A stretch of DNA of 5,036 nt from Clostridiales bacterium (GTDB taxonomy: Bacteria; Bacillota; Clostridia; Oscillospirales; Acutalibacteraceae). The notes below the pieces were generated by a model. It did not search any database. It saw nothing but the letters and a program-made list of their open reading frames with translations, and was not told the origin of the DNA. Position 1 is the stretch's first letter; the number at the start of each line of letters is the position of its first letter. The stretch is taken from positions 1 through 5,036 of the forward strand of contig JAAZGX010000095.1 of the NCBI GenBank assembly GCA_012511005.1. Reading direction: 5' to 3'. A program made the translations under genes and the position numbers. Of the stretch, positions 1 through 5,036 are shown piece by piece.

Positions 1-1408
1 AAGGAATAACGCTGCCGTTAGAGCCTAAAACATTCCCGAAGCGAACGGCAACAAAATTGGTTTTTGAGGTTTTATTAAATGCCTGTATTATCATCTCACA
101 AACTCGTTTTGATGCTCCCATAACATTAGTAGGGTTTACCGCCTTATCAGTTGAAATCATGACAAAGCATAATGCACCGTACTTATCTGCCGCTTTTGCA
201 AGTCGTAATGTGCCAAAGACATTATTTTTTATAGCTTCCTTTGGGCTTGTTTCCATAAGCGGTACATGCTTGTGTGCCGCAGCATGATATATAATATCAG
301 GGCGGTACTCTTTAAATACCTCATCAAGCCTGCCCTCATCTCTTACAGTGCCTATAAGGGTAATTAGCTCCACATCGGGATAACAACCTTTAAGCTCTTG
401 CTGTATATTATAGGCACCGTTTTCAGCCACATCAAAAATAATAAGCCGTTTTACTGCTTTGCTTGCGGCTATCTGCCTGCAAAGCTCGCTTCCTATTGAG
501 CCGCCGCCGCCTGTTATAAGGATTGTTTTGCCTCTTAAAGATTCAAAAACATGGGTTAAATCAACATTAATAGGCTCTCTGCCAAGTAAATCTACATAAT
601 CGACATCTTTAAGTTGTGTGGCAGTGAACTGTCCACTTATAAACTGGTACATACCCGGAAGTTTTTTAAGCTTACAGTCAGTATTTTTACAAATATCAAG
701 AATTTCTTTAACGGTTTTAGCACTTGCAGACGGCATTGTAAGATATATTTCATCAACTTTAAGCTCAAGTGCCACTTCAATAATTCTTTCACGCCCGCCA
801 TAAATTTTAATGCCGCTTAAATATTTTCCGCGCATACTCTTATTATCATCTATAATAGCAACTACTATATGCGTATGTTGAAATTTCGAGCCGGAAAATT
901 CAGATAAAATCATACGCCCCGCTTCACCCGCACCTATTATCATTACTCTTATTTTGCCGGGCGGCTCCGCCTCATAGCCATATATTTTTCTGGATTGCGA
1001 GAAATTATACCCCCAACGGAGCATAAGCCGAATTGTTATAATTGCCGTTCCGCTGATTATAACATAAGCCAAAAACCAAGTTAAAAATCCGGTGTCCCAA
1101 CTGTTATACAGAGCAAGGTTTGAAATAAGCTTTGAGATTAAAAATCCCAAAAATAAATCTTCATAGTCATTTATATTCGGGTATTTCCACACTCTGCCGT
1201 ATATGTGAAACACCGAAAAACATACGGTTGTTGCAATTATATCTGTTATTAAAAAATAAATATACTTTTTACCCGGCTGAACTAAAAGTCCGGAAAATGT
1301 CTCAAATTTAAAGAGATAGGCTATGGCAACGCTTAATATCAGCGCAGCCATATCAATTATATAAAGTAAAAACGGCAGTCCGCTTTTAATAATCTTTTTT
1401 TCTTTCAT
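1..1408 (-). CDS. Membrane-bound nucleotide-sugar 4,6-dehydratase, CapD/FlaA1/EpsC family (3' end missing)
   Basis: Only the first 469 codons are inside the window; family members usually run to about 600-650 residues, so the C-terminus lies off the left edge. The start at 1408 follows GGTGA at a normal distance (GCGGTGAACACA-ATG). The N-terminus has about four hydrophobic segments (roughly 10-33, 50-70, 83-100, 107-129). A first Rossmann-like domain follows with GAGEAGR at 159-165. The catalytic short-chain dehydrogenase domain then shows TGGGGSIGSEL (299-309, NAD-binding), HAAAHKHVPLME (375-386), STDKAVNPTNV (419-429), MGASK (430-434) and RFGNVLGSNGSVIP (456-469). Met430 replaces the usual catalytic Tyr with Lys434 kept, the S-M-K pattern known from WbpM and PglF. 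Such enzymes convert UDP-GlcNAc to a 4-keto-6-deoxy sugar at the membrane, for capsule, exopolysaccharide or protein glycosylation. The family is certain; the exact sugar substrate is inferred. It has its own promoter and opens a likely polysaccharide locus. Confidence 0.95.
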   Translation of the reverse strand, partial: MKEKKIIKSGLPFLLYIIDMAALILSVAIAYLFKFETFSGLLVQPGKKYIYFLITDIIATTVCFSVFHIYGRVWKYPNINDYEDLFLGFLISKLISNLALYNSWDTGFLTWFLAYVIISGTAIITIRLMLRWGYNFSQSRKIYGYEAEPPGKIRVMIIGAGEAGRMILSEFSGSKFQHTHIVVAIIDDNKSMRGKYLSGIKIYGGRERIIEVALELKVDEIYLTMPSASAKTVKEILDICKNTDCKLKKLPGMYQFISGQFTATQLKDVDYVDLLGREPINVDLTHVFESLRGKTILITGGGGSIGSELCRQIAASKAVKRLIIFDVAENGAYNIQQELKGCYPDVELITLIGTVRDEGRLDEVFKEYRPDIIYHAAAHKHVPLMETSPKEAIKNNVFGTLRLAKAADKYGALCFVMISTDKAVNPTNVMGASKRVCEMIIQAFNKTSKTNFVAVRFGNVLGSNGSVIP

Positions 1409-1458
1409 TGTGTTCACCGCAATTTTTACATATTTAAATTCTTAACTTCTTATTAATA

Positions 1459-1490
1459 TGTTTATTTGCTAAATATAGCACACATAAACA
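1459..1490 (-). repeat. Inverted repeat in the predicted 5' UTR of the dehydratase gene
   Basis: Outer arms TGTTTAT (1459-1465) and ATAAACA (1484-1490) are perfect complements. Inner arms TGCTA (1467-1471) and TAGCA (1476-1480) enclose a 4-base loop. One base on one side and three on the other separate the two stems. It falls about 12-43 bases after the predicted transcription start. It could be a 5' UTR hairpin or a repressor operator; AT-rich DNA also yields such repeats by chance. Confidence 0.4.
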
Positions 1491-1508
1491 TTATAAATAT
1501 CTATTGTT

Positions 1509-1537
1509 ATACTATCATAAGAGAATTATTTTTTCAA
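1509..1537 (-). promoter_or_regulatory. Sigma-A type promoter for the dehydratase gene, with extended -10
   Basis: On the minus strand, TTGAAA (1537-1532, -35) is followed after exactly 17 bases by TAGTAT (1514-1509, -10). TG occupies the extended -10 position (TGA-TAGTAT). The matches to TTGACA and TATAAT are five of six each. Transcription would begin near 1502, giving a 5' UTR of about 94 nt before the ATG at 1408. This suggests the polysaccharide gene is transcribed separately from the rpsO-pnp region. Confidence 0.7.
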
Positions 1538-1616
1538 TAGAATACTTTAATAAATAGCAAAATGCCAAGGTAATTTAGGGTGTATATGTAAGCTATTGCC
1601 TGACTTTTATGCGCTT

Positions 1617-2162
1617 TTAATGTTTTACAGCCTCTAAACCTCTTTCCTGTTTCACCGTAACTTGTGAATTTTGAAGCGTAAGAACCTTTTCTCCCTTATA
1701 CTCAACCTCTTTTAGCGTGCCTATTACTTCAATCCATTCATTTTCTTTGGGATACTCGCCGTTGTCAGAAATGAACTCAAACCCGCTCATTGCCCCGTGG
1801 TGTGAGCAACAGCCCGGTCCAATCCTATATACATGATGATGCGTTTCGTCCTCAATTGTATTTACTGCGTACATTCCCTCTATTTTAATTTTCCGCTCTA
1901 AATACTGCTCTTTATTCTCTTTTATTTCATGTATCCATAGCAAATATTGTTTTTCTTTTATGTTTATAACGCTTTTCGGAGAGTCTGCTGATTTCCTAAG
2001 CGCCGAACTGCTGCTGTACTTGACAATCAGCTCGTCGCCATATGATTTAAAAACAATCGCACCCACAACAACTATAAAAACAACGCATAGCACAGCAAAA
2101 ACTGCAATATTCAGCTTTTTCATTTGCTCTTTCTTCTCTTTATTCCCTTGATTATTCATCAT
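1617..2162 (-). CDS. Membrane-anchored hypothetical protein with Cys/His-rich, possibly OB-fold-like domain
   Basis: This 181-residue protein has no function I can name. A short Lys/Glu-rich start (1-16) precedes one hydrophobic segment (about 17-38), either a membrane anchor or uncleaved signal with the rest outside the cell. A linker of roughly 40-70 leads to a C-terminal domain (about 85-172) containing HHH (108-110), GPGCCSHHG (115-123), GFEF (127-130) and WIEVIGTL (143-150). The R-x(n)-CC ... W-x-x-V-x-G layout resembles the C-terminal domain of DUF1980/TIGR03943 proteins and of clostridial hypothetical proteins with PGCCG...GFE motifs; this is from memory. The Cys/His cluster suggests metal binding, which is inference. 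The start at 2162 is preferred because AAAGGAG lies 8 bases upstream; Met2 is next to it and Met14 has a weaker site. It sits just after the pnp terminator without a clear promoter. Confidence 0.8.
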   Translation of the reverse strand: MMNNQGNKEKKEQMKKLNIAVFAVLCVVFIVVVGAIVFKSYGDELIVKYSSSSALRKSADSPKSVINIKEKQYLLWIHEIKENKEQYLERKIKIEGMYAVNTIEDETHHHVYRIGPGCCSHHGAMSGFEFISDNGEYPKENEWIEVIGTLKEVEYKGEKVLTLQNSQVTVKQERGLEAVKH

Positions 2163-2170
2163 ATGTCTTG

Positions 2171-2177
2171 CTCCTTT
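2171..2177 (-). promoter_or_regulatory. Ribosome binding site of the 181-residue gene
   Basis: AAAGGAG on the minus strand lies 8 bases before the ATG at 2162 and 11 bases before the second ATG at 2159. This spacing favours the first ATG and argues against starting at Met14. Confidence 0.75.
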
Positions 2178-2189
2178 GCCATTAAAAGC

Positions 2190-2225
2190 AAAAAAGAGTA
2201 AACAACCCTTTTAGGGCAGTTACTC
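2190..2225 (-). terminator. Intrinsic terminator after pnp
   Basis: On the minus strand, GAGTAA (2225-2220) pairs with TTACTC (2201-2196). CCCT pairs with AGGG in the upper stem (2216-2213 with 2209-2206) around a short A-rich loop. Six T residues (2195-2190) follow, then GC and four more T. It ends the rpsO-pnp transcript about 70 bases after the pnp stop. It lies only 27 bases before the next ATG, so the downstream gene would depend on readthrough or on a promoter within this region. Confidence 0.85.
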
Positions 2226-2296
2226 TCTTTTATGCTTATTTTCTCTGTTTTCTAAAACTCATAGCGCGCCTCTTTTACTAAAATGCTAAGATACGC

Positions 2297-4510
2297 TTAT
2301 TTTCTATTGTTGCCGCCTCTGTTGTTTGAGGGACGGTTTCTATTGCCGCTGTTTCTGTTAAAGTCCTTCCTTTGCGGTCTCGCTCCTTCTGTACCGTCGT
2401 TTTCCGGAACGAGCCCCTCAATCTCAATAAGGGCATCCCGTCTTGAAAGGTTTAATCTGCCTTGGTCGTCAATTTCAATTACCTTTACTATAACTTGGTC
2501 GCCGACATTGACGCTGTCTTCAACTTTTTCAACCCGTTTTACATCAAGCTTGCTTATGTGAACGAGCCCCTCTTTGCCGGGCGCAATTTCAACAAATGCA
2601 CCGAACTGCATTAGTCGTGTCACAATTCCTTTGTATACGGCACCTATCTCAGGGTCTTTTGCAATAGTTTCGATAATTTCAAGAGCCGTTCTTGCATCCT
2701 CAATATTTAGCGCCGTAATGAATACCGTTCCATCTTCCTCAACATCGACTTTACAGTTACAGTCCGCGCATATCTTCTGAATAACCTTGCCCTGTTTGCC
2801 TATTATGTCGCCGATTTTTTCGACATCAATCTTTGTTATAAGCATCTTAGGCGCGTATTTTGAAAGCTCCTCCCGCGGCTCGCTTATTACGGGAAGCATT
2901 ACTTTATCAAGAATATCAATCCTTGCTTTTTGTGTTTTCATAAGTGCTTCTTTGATTATTTCAGGAGTAAGCCCATGAATTTTAAGGTCCATTTGAATTG
3001 CAGTGATACCTTTATGGGTACCCGCTACCTTAAAGTCCATATCGCCGTAAAAGTCCTCTAACCCTTGAATGTCAATCATCGTCATAAAACGCTCACCCTC
3101 AGTGATAAGACCGCAGGATATTCCCGCTACCGGCGCCTTTATCGGAACGCCTGCCGCCATAAGCGACAGAGTTGACGCGCAGATAGCACCTTGCGAAGTA
3201 GAGCCGTTTGATGAAAGCACCTCGGAAACAAGACGAATTGTATAAGGAAAATCCTCCATTGGCGGGATAACGGGTATTAAAGCTTTTTCGGCAAGTGCGC
3301 CGTGACCAATCTCACGCCTGCCCGGTCCCCTTGGAGGCCTCGTTTCTCCTACGGAATAAGACGGGAAATTGTAATGGTGTATATACCTTTTTTCTTCTTC
3401 CTCGTCAATACCGTCAAGCATTTGGGCATCCCTTGCCGTTCCTAATGTTGTAACAGTAAGAACTTGCGTTTGCCCTCTTGTAAACATCCCCGAGCCATGA
3501 GTGCGCGAAAGTAAATCCACTTGTGAATTGAGCGGGCGTATATCATCTATACCTCTGCCGTCTACTCGTTTACCCTCGTCAAGCAGCCAGCGCCTTACAA
3601 TATGCTTTTGCAGATTATCAAGACAGTCGTCAAGCTTGTCCGCTTCCTCAGGAAACTCCTCCTCAAATTTTTCATGAACAGCATTAAATATCGGTCTTAA
3701 CCGCTCATCTCTTACGCGTTTATCATCTGTGTTTAATGCTTCCTTAACACTTTCCTCGGCAAACGCCTTCACTGCCTCATAAAGCTTTGGTGAAGGGTCA
3801 TTAGACTGAAAATCAATCTTTTCCTTACCGACTTCACGAACGATACTCTTTATAAATTCAACAATCTTTTTGTTTTCTTCGTGCGCCAACATAATTCCCT
3901 CAAACATAATATCATTAGGAATTTCGTTTGCTCCCGCTTCAATCATAGCAACAAGACTGTCCGTAGACGCCACAGTAACGGTCATCTCCGTATTTTCTCT
4001 TTGCTCTGCCGTCGGGTTTATTACATACTCACCGTCAACATATCCGAGTGAAACACTTGCCACGGGTCCGTCCCACGGAATTTCTGAAATGGCTATTGCA
4101 GTAGAAACCCCCCACATCGCCGCCACTTCCGGCAGGCAGTCGGGGTCAACTGACATTACAGTAGCTATTACACCGATATCATTTCTCATATCACTTGGAA
4201 ACAGCGGACGAATAGGTCTGTCAATAACTCTTGAGGCAAGCATCGCCTTTTCGCTTGCTCTTCCCTCTCGGCGCTGGAATGAGCCGGGTATTTTCCCTAC
4301 GGAATAAAGCTTTTCCTCAAAATCAACTGAAAGCGGGAAAAAGTCTACTCCCTCACGCGGCTTATCCGACATTGTAGCTGTGCAAAGCACATTAGTTTCA
4401 CCATAACGCACAAGGCATGAGCCGCCTGCAAGCTGCGCCATTTTGCCCGTTTCTATCACAAGCGGTCTGCCTGCGACAGTCGTTTCAAACACTTTAAATT
4501 TTTCAAACAT
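2297..4510 (-). CDS. pnp: Polyribonucleotide nucleotidyltransferase (polynucleotide phosphorylase, PNPase)
   Basis: A 3'-to-5' exoribonuclease that cleaves RNA with phosphate, releasing nucleoside diphosphates, and can add tails in reverse; it acts in the cytoplasm in mRNA decay. All domains are present over 737 residues: first RNase PH fold (about 12-145), helical linker domain (about 238-320), second RNase PH fold (about 324-530), KH domain (about 553-613, GKQG at 571-574) and S1 domain (about 620-692). Visible active-site motifs are FTRGQTQ (343-349), GPGRREIGHG (395-404, with R398/R399), SNGSTSQ (434-440) and EDFYGDMDF (485-493); D486 and D492 match the catalytic aspartates of E. coli PNPase. 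It is longer than the usual 700-710 because of a basic, Asn/Arg/Gly-rich tail (about 704-737), probably disordered and RNA-binding. AGAGG lies 7 bases before the ATG. It follows rpsO after 165 bases, as in many bacteria, and is probably co-transcribed by readthrough. Confidence 0.99.
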   Translation of the reverse strand: MFEKFKVFETTVAGRPLVIETGKMAQLAGGSCLVRYGETNVLCTATMSDKPREGVDFFPLSVDFEEKLYSVGKIPGSFQRREGRASEKAMLASRVIDRPIRPLFPSDMRNDIGVIATVMSVDPDCLPEVAAMWGVSTAIAISEIPWDGPVASVSLGYVDGEYVINPTAEQRENTEMTVTVASTDSLVAMIEAGANEIPNDIMFEGIMLAHEENKKIVEFIKSIVREVGKEKIDFQSNDPSPKLYEAVKAFAEESVKEALNTDDKRVRDERLRPIFNAVHEKFEEEFPEEADKLDDCLDNLQKHIVRRWLLDEGKRVDGRGIDDIRPLNSQVDLLSRTHGSGMFTRGQTQVLTVTTLGTARDAQMLDGIDEEEEKRYIHHYNFPSYSVGETRPPRGPGRREIGHGALAEKALIPVIPPMEDFPYTIRLVSEVLSSNGSTSQGAICASTLSLMAAGVPIKAPVAGISCGLITEGERFMTMIDIQGLEDFYGDMDFKVAGTHKGITAIQMDLKIHGLTPEIIKEALMKTQKARIDILDKVMLPVISEPREELSKYAPKMLITKIDVEKIGDIIGKQGKVIQKICADCNCKVDVEEDGTVFITALNIEDARTALEIIETIAKDPEIGAVYKGIVTRLMQFGAFVEIAPGKEGLVHISKLDVKRVEKVEDSVNVGDQVIVKVIEIDDQGRLNLSRRDALIEIEGLVPENDGTEGARPQRKDFNRNSGNRNRPSNNRGGNNRK

Positions 4511-4675
4511 AGTTCTACCTCTTTTATTTTATTTCTACGGAGAACAATGTTTAGCAACAAATAAAGGCTCTCGCCCGTGCAAGCGCTTTTATTTATCGCT
4601 AAAAGAATGCACTCCGTGATTAACTTTTTTGGCAGTAAAAAGGGCAAGCGCAAAACGCGCCCACCCCACGCCTTT
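4511..4675 (-). other. rpsO-pnp intergenic region
   Basis: This 165-base spacer carries, in transcription order, the rpsO terminator, a short unpaired stretch (4618-4634), the long pnp leader hairpin and the pnp ribosome binding site (AGAGG at 4522-4518). I looked for a pnp promoter between the terminator and the hairpin. The only -35/-10 pairing was weak: TTGCCC, 18 bases, TTAATC. pnp expression therefore probably depends on incomplete termination after rpsO. Confidence 0.5.
4537..4617 (-). promoter_or_regulatory. Long pnp leader hairpin, candidate RNase III/autoregulation site
   Basis: In the minus-strand RNA, ACGGAG (4617-4612) pairs with CUCCGU (4542-4537). A 16-bp arm (4603-4588 with 4565-4550) pairs fully with two G-U wobbles, and an inner CUUGC/GCGAG stem closes an ACGG loop. 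On the plus strand those wobbles become A-C mismatches, so the minus-strand RNA is the one that folds. No U-run follows, so it is not a terminator; it ends 26 bases before the pnp start. In E. coli, a comparable leader hairpin is cut by RNase III, and PNPase then represses its own message. The same use here is inference. Confidence 0.7.
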
Positions 4676-4679
4676 TTAC
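4635..4679 (-). terminator. Intrinsic terminator after rpsO, overlapping its stop codon
   Basis: The core hairpin on the minus strand pairs GGGC (4662-4659) with GCCC (4645-4642) and GCG with CGC, around a TTTTG loop. Five T residues (4641-4637) follow. A second, larger pairing is possible: GTAAAAAGG (4679-4671), which includes the TAA stop codon, is perfectly complementary to CCTTTTTAC (4643-4635). The short U-run and the imperfect stem (two unpaired bases) suggest a leaky terminator that lets some transcription reach pnp. Confidence 0.7.
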
Positions 4680-4939
4680 TTACGGATACCAAGCTGTGAG
4701 ATAATTGTACGATAACGCTCAATATCATTGTTTTGCAGATACTGGAGAAGATTTCTCCTGTGACCTACCATTTTAAGAAGTCCCCTTCTTGAGTGATGGT
4801 CCTTCTTATGGCTTTTAAGATGCTCGGTGAGGTCATTAATTCTCTTTGTGAGAACGGCAATTTGAACCTCCGGTGAGCCCGTATCGCCTTCATGTATAGC
4901 GTATTCGGCTATAATAGCGCTTTTTTCTTCTTGTTTCAT
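4676..4939 (-). CDS. rpsO: 30S ribosomal protein S15
   Basis: At 87 residues it is close to the usual 88-89. S15 is a primary binder of the central domain of 16S rRNA (three-way junction of helices 20-22) and starts platform assembly in the small subunit. Family motifs are clear: GDTGSPEVQIAVLTKRI (residues 18-34), LTEHLKSHKKDHHSRRGLL (37-55) and the C-terminal ERYRTIISQLGIRK (74-87). The HKKDHHSRRGLL segment contains the conserved RNA-binding loop and helix. The start at 4939 follows GAGGTG by 5 bases; no other start gives the right length. It is upstream of pnp, the widespread ribosomal protein-RNase pairing. The leader can pair over the ribosome binding site, consistent with S15 feedback on its own translation as known in several bacteria; this is unproven here. 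Confidence 0.98.
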   Translation of the reverse strand: MKQEEKSAIIAEYAIHEGDTGSPEVQIAVLTKRINDLTEHLKSHKKDHHSRRGLLKMVGHRRNLLQYLQNNDIERYRTIISQLGIRK

Positions 4940-5013
4940 TGTTTCACCTCATTAATATTTTCCAAGCATCCCAGAAAGAGGCAGGTGAATACATTTTGAA
5001 ATGTTTACTCCAC
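4940..5013 (-). promoter_or_regulatory. Putative rpsO leader with ribosome-binding-site-masking pairing
   Basis: On the minus strand, TTCACCT (4989-4983) is a perfect complement of AGGTGAA (4949-4943), the rpsO Shine-Dalgarno region. TGT (4993-4991) can extend this to ACA (4942-4940) past one bulged base, reaching the ATG. An upstream hairpin, ACATT-TCAA-AATGT (5004-4991), uses the same TGT, so the two pairings compete. This is the layout of an on/off translational switch. I cannot assign it to a named S15 leader class by eye. Confidence 0.5.
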
Positions 5014-5030
5014 TTTCCGAGAAACAAGGA

Positions 5031-5036
5031 ATTCTA
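5031..5036 (-). promoter_or_regulatory. Possible -10 box of the rpsO promoter (cut by the window edge)
   Basis: TAGAAT matches TATAAT at five of six positions on the minus strand and would give a leader of roughly 85 nt. That length suits the structured region before rpsO. The -35 element would lie outside the window, so this is only a suggestion. Confidence 0.25.

Larger units (their letters stand above)
1409..1616. other. AT-rich spacer between the hypothetical gene and the dehydratase gene
   Basis: This 208-base spacer holds the extended -10 promoter and the inverted repeat listed separately. In 1540-1616, directly after the stop codon of the 181-residue gene, I found no GC-rich hairpin followed by a T-run. 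Readthrough from that gene into the dehydratase gene is therefore possible. No small ORF with a good ribosome binding site or RNA gene was recognised. Confidence 0.5.

Noticed and set aside
57..287. 76-codon plus-strand frame
   Set aside because: Antisense to the catalytic domain of the dehydratase, whose motifs are clear on the minus strand.
614..820. Two overlapping plus-strand frames of 61-68 codons
   Set aside because: Both are antisense to the dehydratase and lack motifs or convincing ribosome binding sites.
1541..1616. Possible terminator after the 181-residue gene (AATAGC ... GCTATT)
   Set aside because: It has only six AT-rich pairs across a loop of about 35 bases and no T-run, so it is not credible as an intrinsic terminator.
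2283..2978. Three plus-strand frames of 63-92 codons
   Set aside because: They are antisense to the KH, S1 and tail-coding part of pnp and show only low-complexity Ser/Phe/Leu-rich translations.
3870..4307. 145-codon open frame on the plus strand
   Set aside because: It is wholly antisense to the highly conserved pnp coding sequence. The translation has no recognisable motif, so it is a shadow of codon use.
4537..4617. The pnp leader hairpin as a second rpsO terminator
   Set aside because: On the minus strand it is followed by AGAAATAAAATAAAAG, with no U-run, so it does not fit intrinsic termination.
4456..4728. 90-codon minus-strand frame bridging rpsO and pnp
   Set aside because: It overlaps the ends of two certain genes out of frame and spans the terminator and leader hairpin. 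The translation resembles no family I know.

Overview
The window reads as chromosomal DNA from a low-to-moderate-GC Gram-positive bacterium. It most likely comes from class Clostridia, possibly the Ruminococcaceae/Oscillospirales side. The evidence is the Firmicutes flavour of the polynucleotide phosphorylase (FTRGQTQ, SNGSTSQ and RPPRGPGRREIGHG motifs), strong Shine-Dalgarno sites at the genes, and AT-rich spacers. The exact taxon is an inference. All four genes lie on the minus strand, so transcription runs from high to low coordinates.

In transcription order: (1) 5036-4940, the leader of rpsO, with a possible -10 box at the very edge of the window and a segment that can pair with the rpsO ribosome binding site. 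(2) rpsO (4939-4676), ribosomal protein S15. (3) A 165-base spacer holding the rpsO terminator, whose arms reach back over the rpsO stop codon, and then a long hairpin of about 81 nt without a U-tract just before pnp. (4) pnp (4510-2297), polynucleotide phosphorylase with its full set of domains. (5) A 134-base spacer ending in a strong intrinsic terminator. (6) A 181-residue membrane-anchored hypothetical protein (2162-1617). (7) A 208-base AT-rich spacer with a good extended -10 promoter and an inverted repeat in the predicted 5' UTR. (8) The first 469 codons of a membrane-bound nucleotide-sugar 4,6-dehydratase of the CapD/FlaA1/EpsC family (1408-1), cut off by the window edge.

rpsO-pnp is a classic conserved pair in bacteria, joining translation to RNA decay. 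In E. coli both genes are controlled after transcription: S15 binds its own leader, and pnp is controlled by RNase III cleavage of a leader hairpin. The structures here occupy equivalent places, so similar feedback is a reasonable hypothesis, but the folds were drawn by eye. The dehydratase has its own promoter and marks the start of a surface-polysaccharide or glycan locus beyond the left edge. I see no mobile element, CRISPR array, tRNA or rRNA, and no evidence of a new multi-gene system. The best leads are the two RNA structures in the rpsO-pnp region and the Cys/His-rich hypothetical protein.
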